A stretch of DNA of 64,000 bases from Corynebacterium crudilactis (GTDB lineage: Bacteria; Actinomycetota; Actinomycetes; Mycobacteriales; Mycobacteriaceae): assembly GCF_001643015.1 (NCBI RefSeq), contig NZ_CP015622.1, positions 1 to 64,000 of the forward strand, written 5' to 3'. Shown piece after piece: positions 63,894 through 64,000 of this stretch (position 1 is the stretch's first letter; each line of letters begins with the position of its first letter). Position numbers and translations under genes: made by a program. Below the pieces are notes generated by a model, which ran no database searches, was not told where the DNA came from, and saw nothing but the letters and a program-made list of their open reading frames with translations.

Positions 63894-64000
63894 GAGAATG
63901 CTCAGACGCTTTAATCAACCAACACTGGTTGTTGCAGATTCAGGGAAGCAGTATTTTCTTTCTTTTGTATGCGCATCCACACAACAAATCCCCAACTTAC

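Overview
The window is the origin-proximal end of a Corynebacterium chromosome. It begins at the first base of dnaA, runs dnaA-oriC-dnaN-recF-DUF721-gyrB-gyrA, and carries the corynebacterial fhaA-fhaB-ppp-rodA-pbpA-pknA-pknB block with crgA downstream, plus a homologue of the biochemically known C. glutamicum tautomerase Cg10062. Protein similarity judged by eye places it in or next to the C. glutamicum group. The species cannot be fixed from sequence reading alone.

Layout. 1-14.4 kb: replication and topology genes, a ROK regulator of the SsuR type, and a small decayed Doc/ribbon-helix-helix toxin-antitoxin pair beside gyrA. 14.5-20.3 kb: a tRNA-Ile/tRNA-Ala pair, then a 2-keto-3-deoxygluconate permease, a LysR regulator and a secreted 5'-nucleotidase, then further copies of tRNA-Ala and tRNA-Ile/tRNA-Ala, so the cargo sits between duplicated tRNA units. 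20.4-26 kb: an AlbA-type gene remnant, a three-gene sugar-type ABC importer, a membrane-anchored acidic protein, cyclophilin ppiA and a rhomboid protease. 26.0-26.5 kb: a gene-free stretch with six perfect DnaA boxes and several near matches, denser than the dnaA-dnaN origin. 26.7-36.2 kb: the leftward Ser/Thr kinase, phosphatase and cell-wall operon. 36.3 kb: tRNA-Leu(CAG).

36.5-49.8 kb is accessory. It holds an AbiEi/DUF559-like protein, a catabolic cluster (two KstD-type flavoproteins, an MHS transporter, a Dabb protein, an SDR and an IclR regulator with a fine palindromic operator), an ECF sigma gene broken by an early stop codon, a decayed IS3-family element inside an IS481-type remnant, and a PIN toxin/HTH antitoxin module with its own palindrome. 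49.9-52.3 kb: a succinate-semialdehyde dehydrogenase gene beside two aromatic-catabolism gene fragments. 52.3-56 kb: a CstR-type persulfide regulon with three matching operators. 56-64 kb: an unknown protein, a VTC-DUF4956-CotH operon, a CorA transporter, the Cg10062-like tautomerase, a ClC chloride transporter and a long perfect palindrome.

The features most worth checking are the second DnaA-box cluster and the 9-mer it shares with oriC, a 10-base sequence (GCGTCGAAAA) found eight times in all coding frames and both strands, the VTC-DUF4956-CotH operon, and the two-desaturase catabolic cluster. Several genes appear to start on leaderless transcripts: a -10 hexamer lies 6-7 bases before the ATG or GTG.
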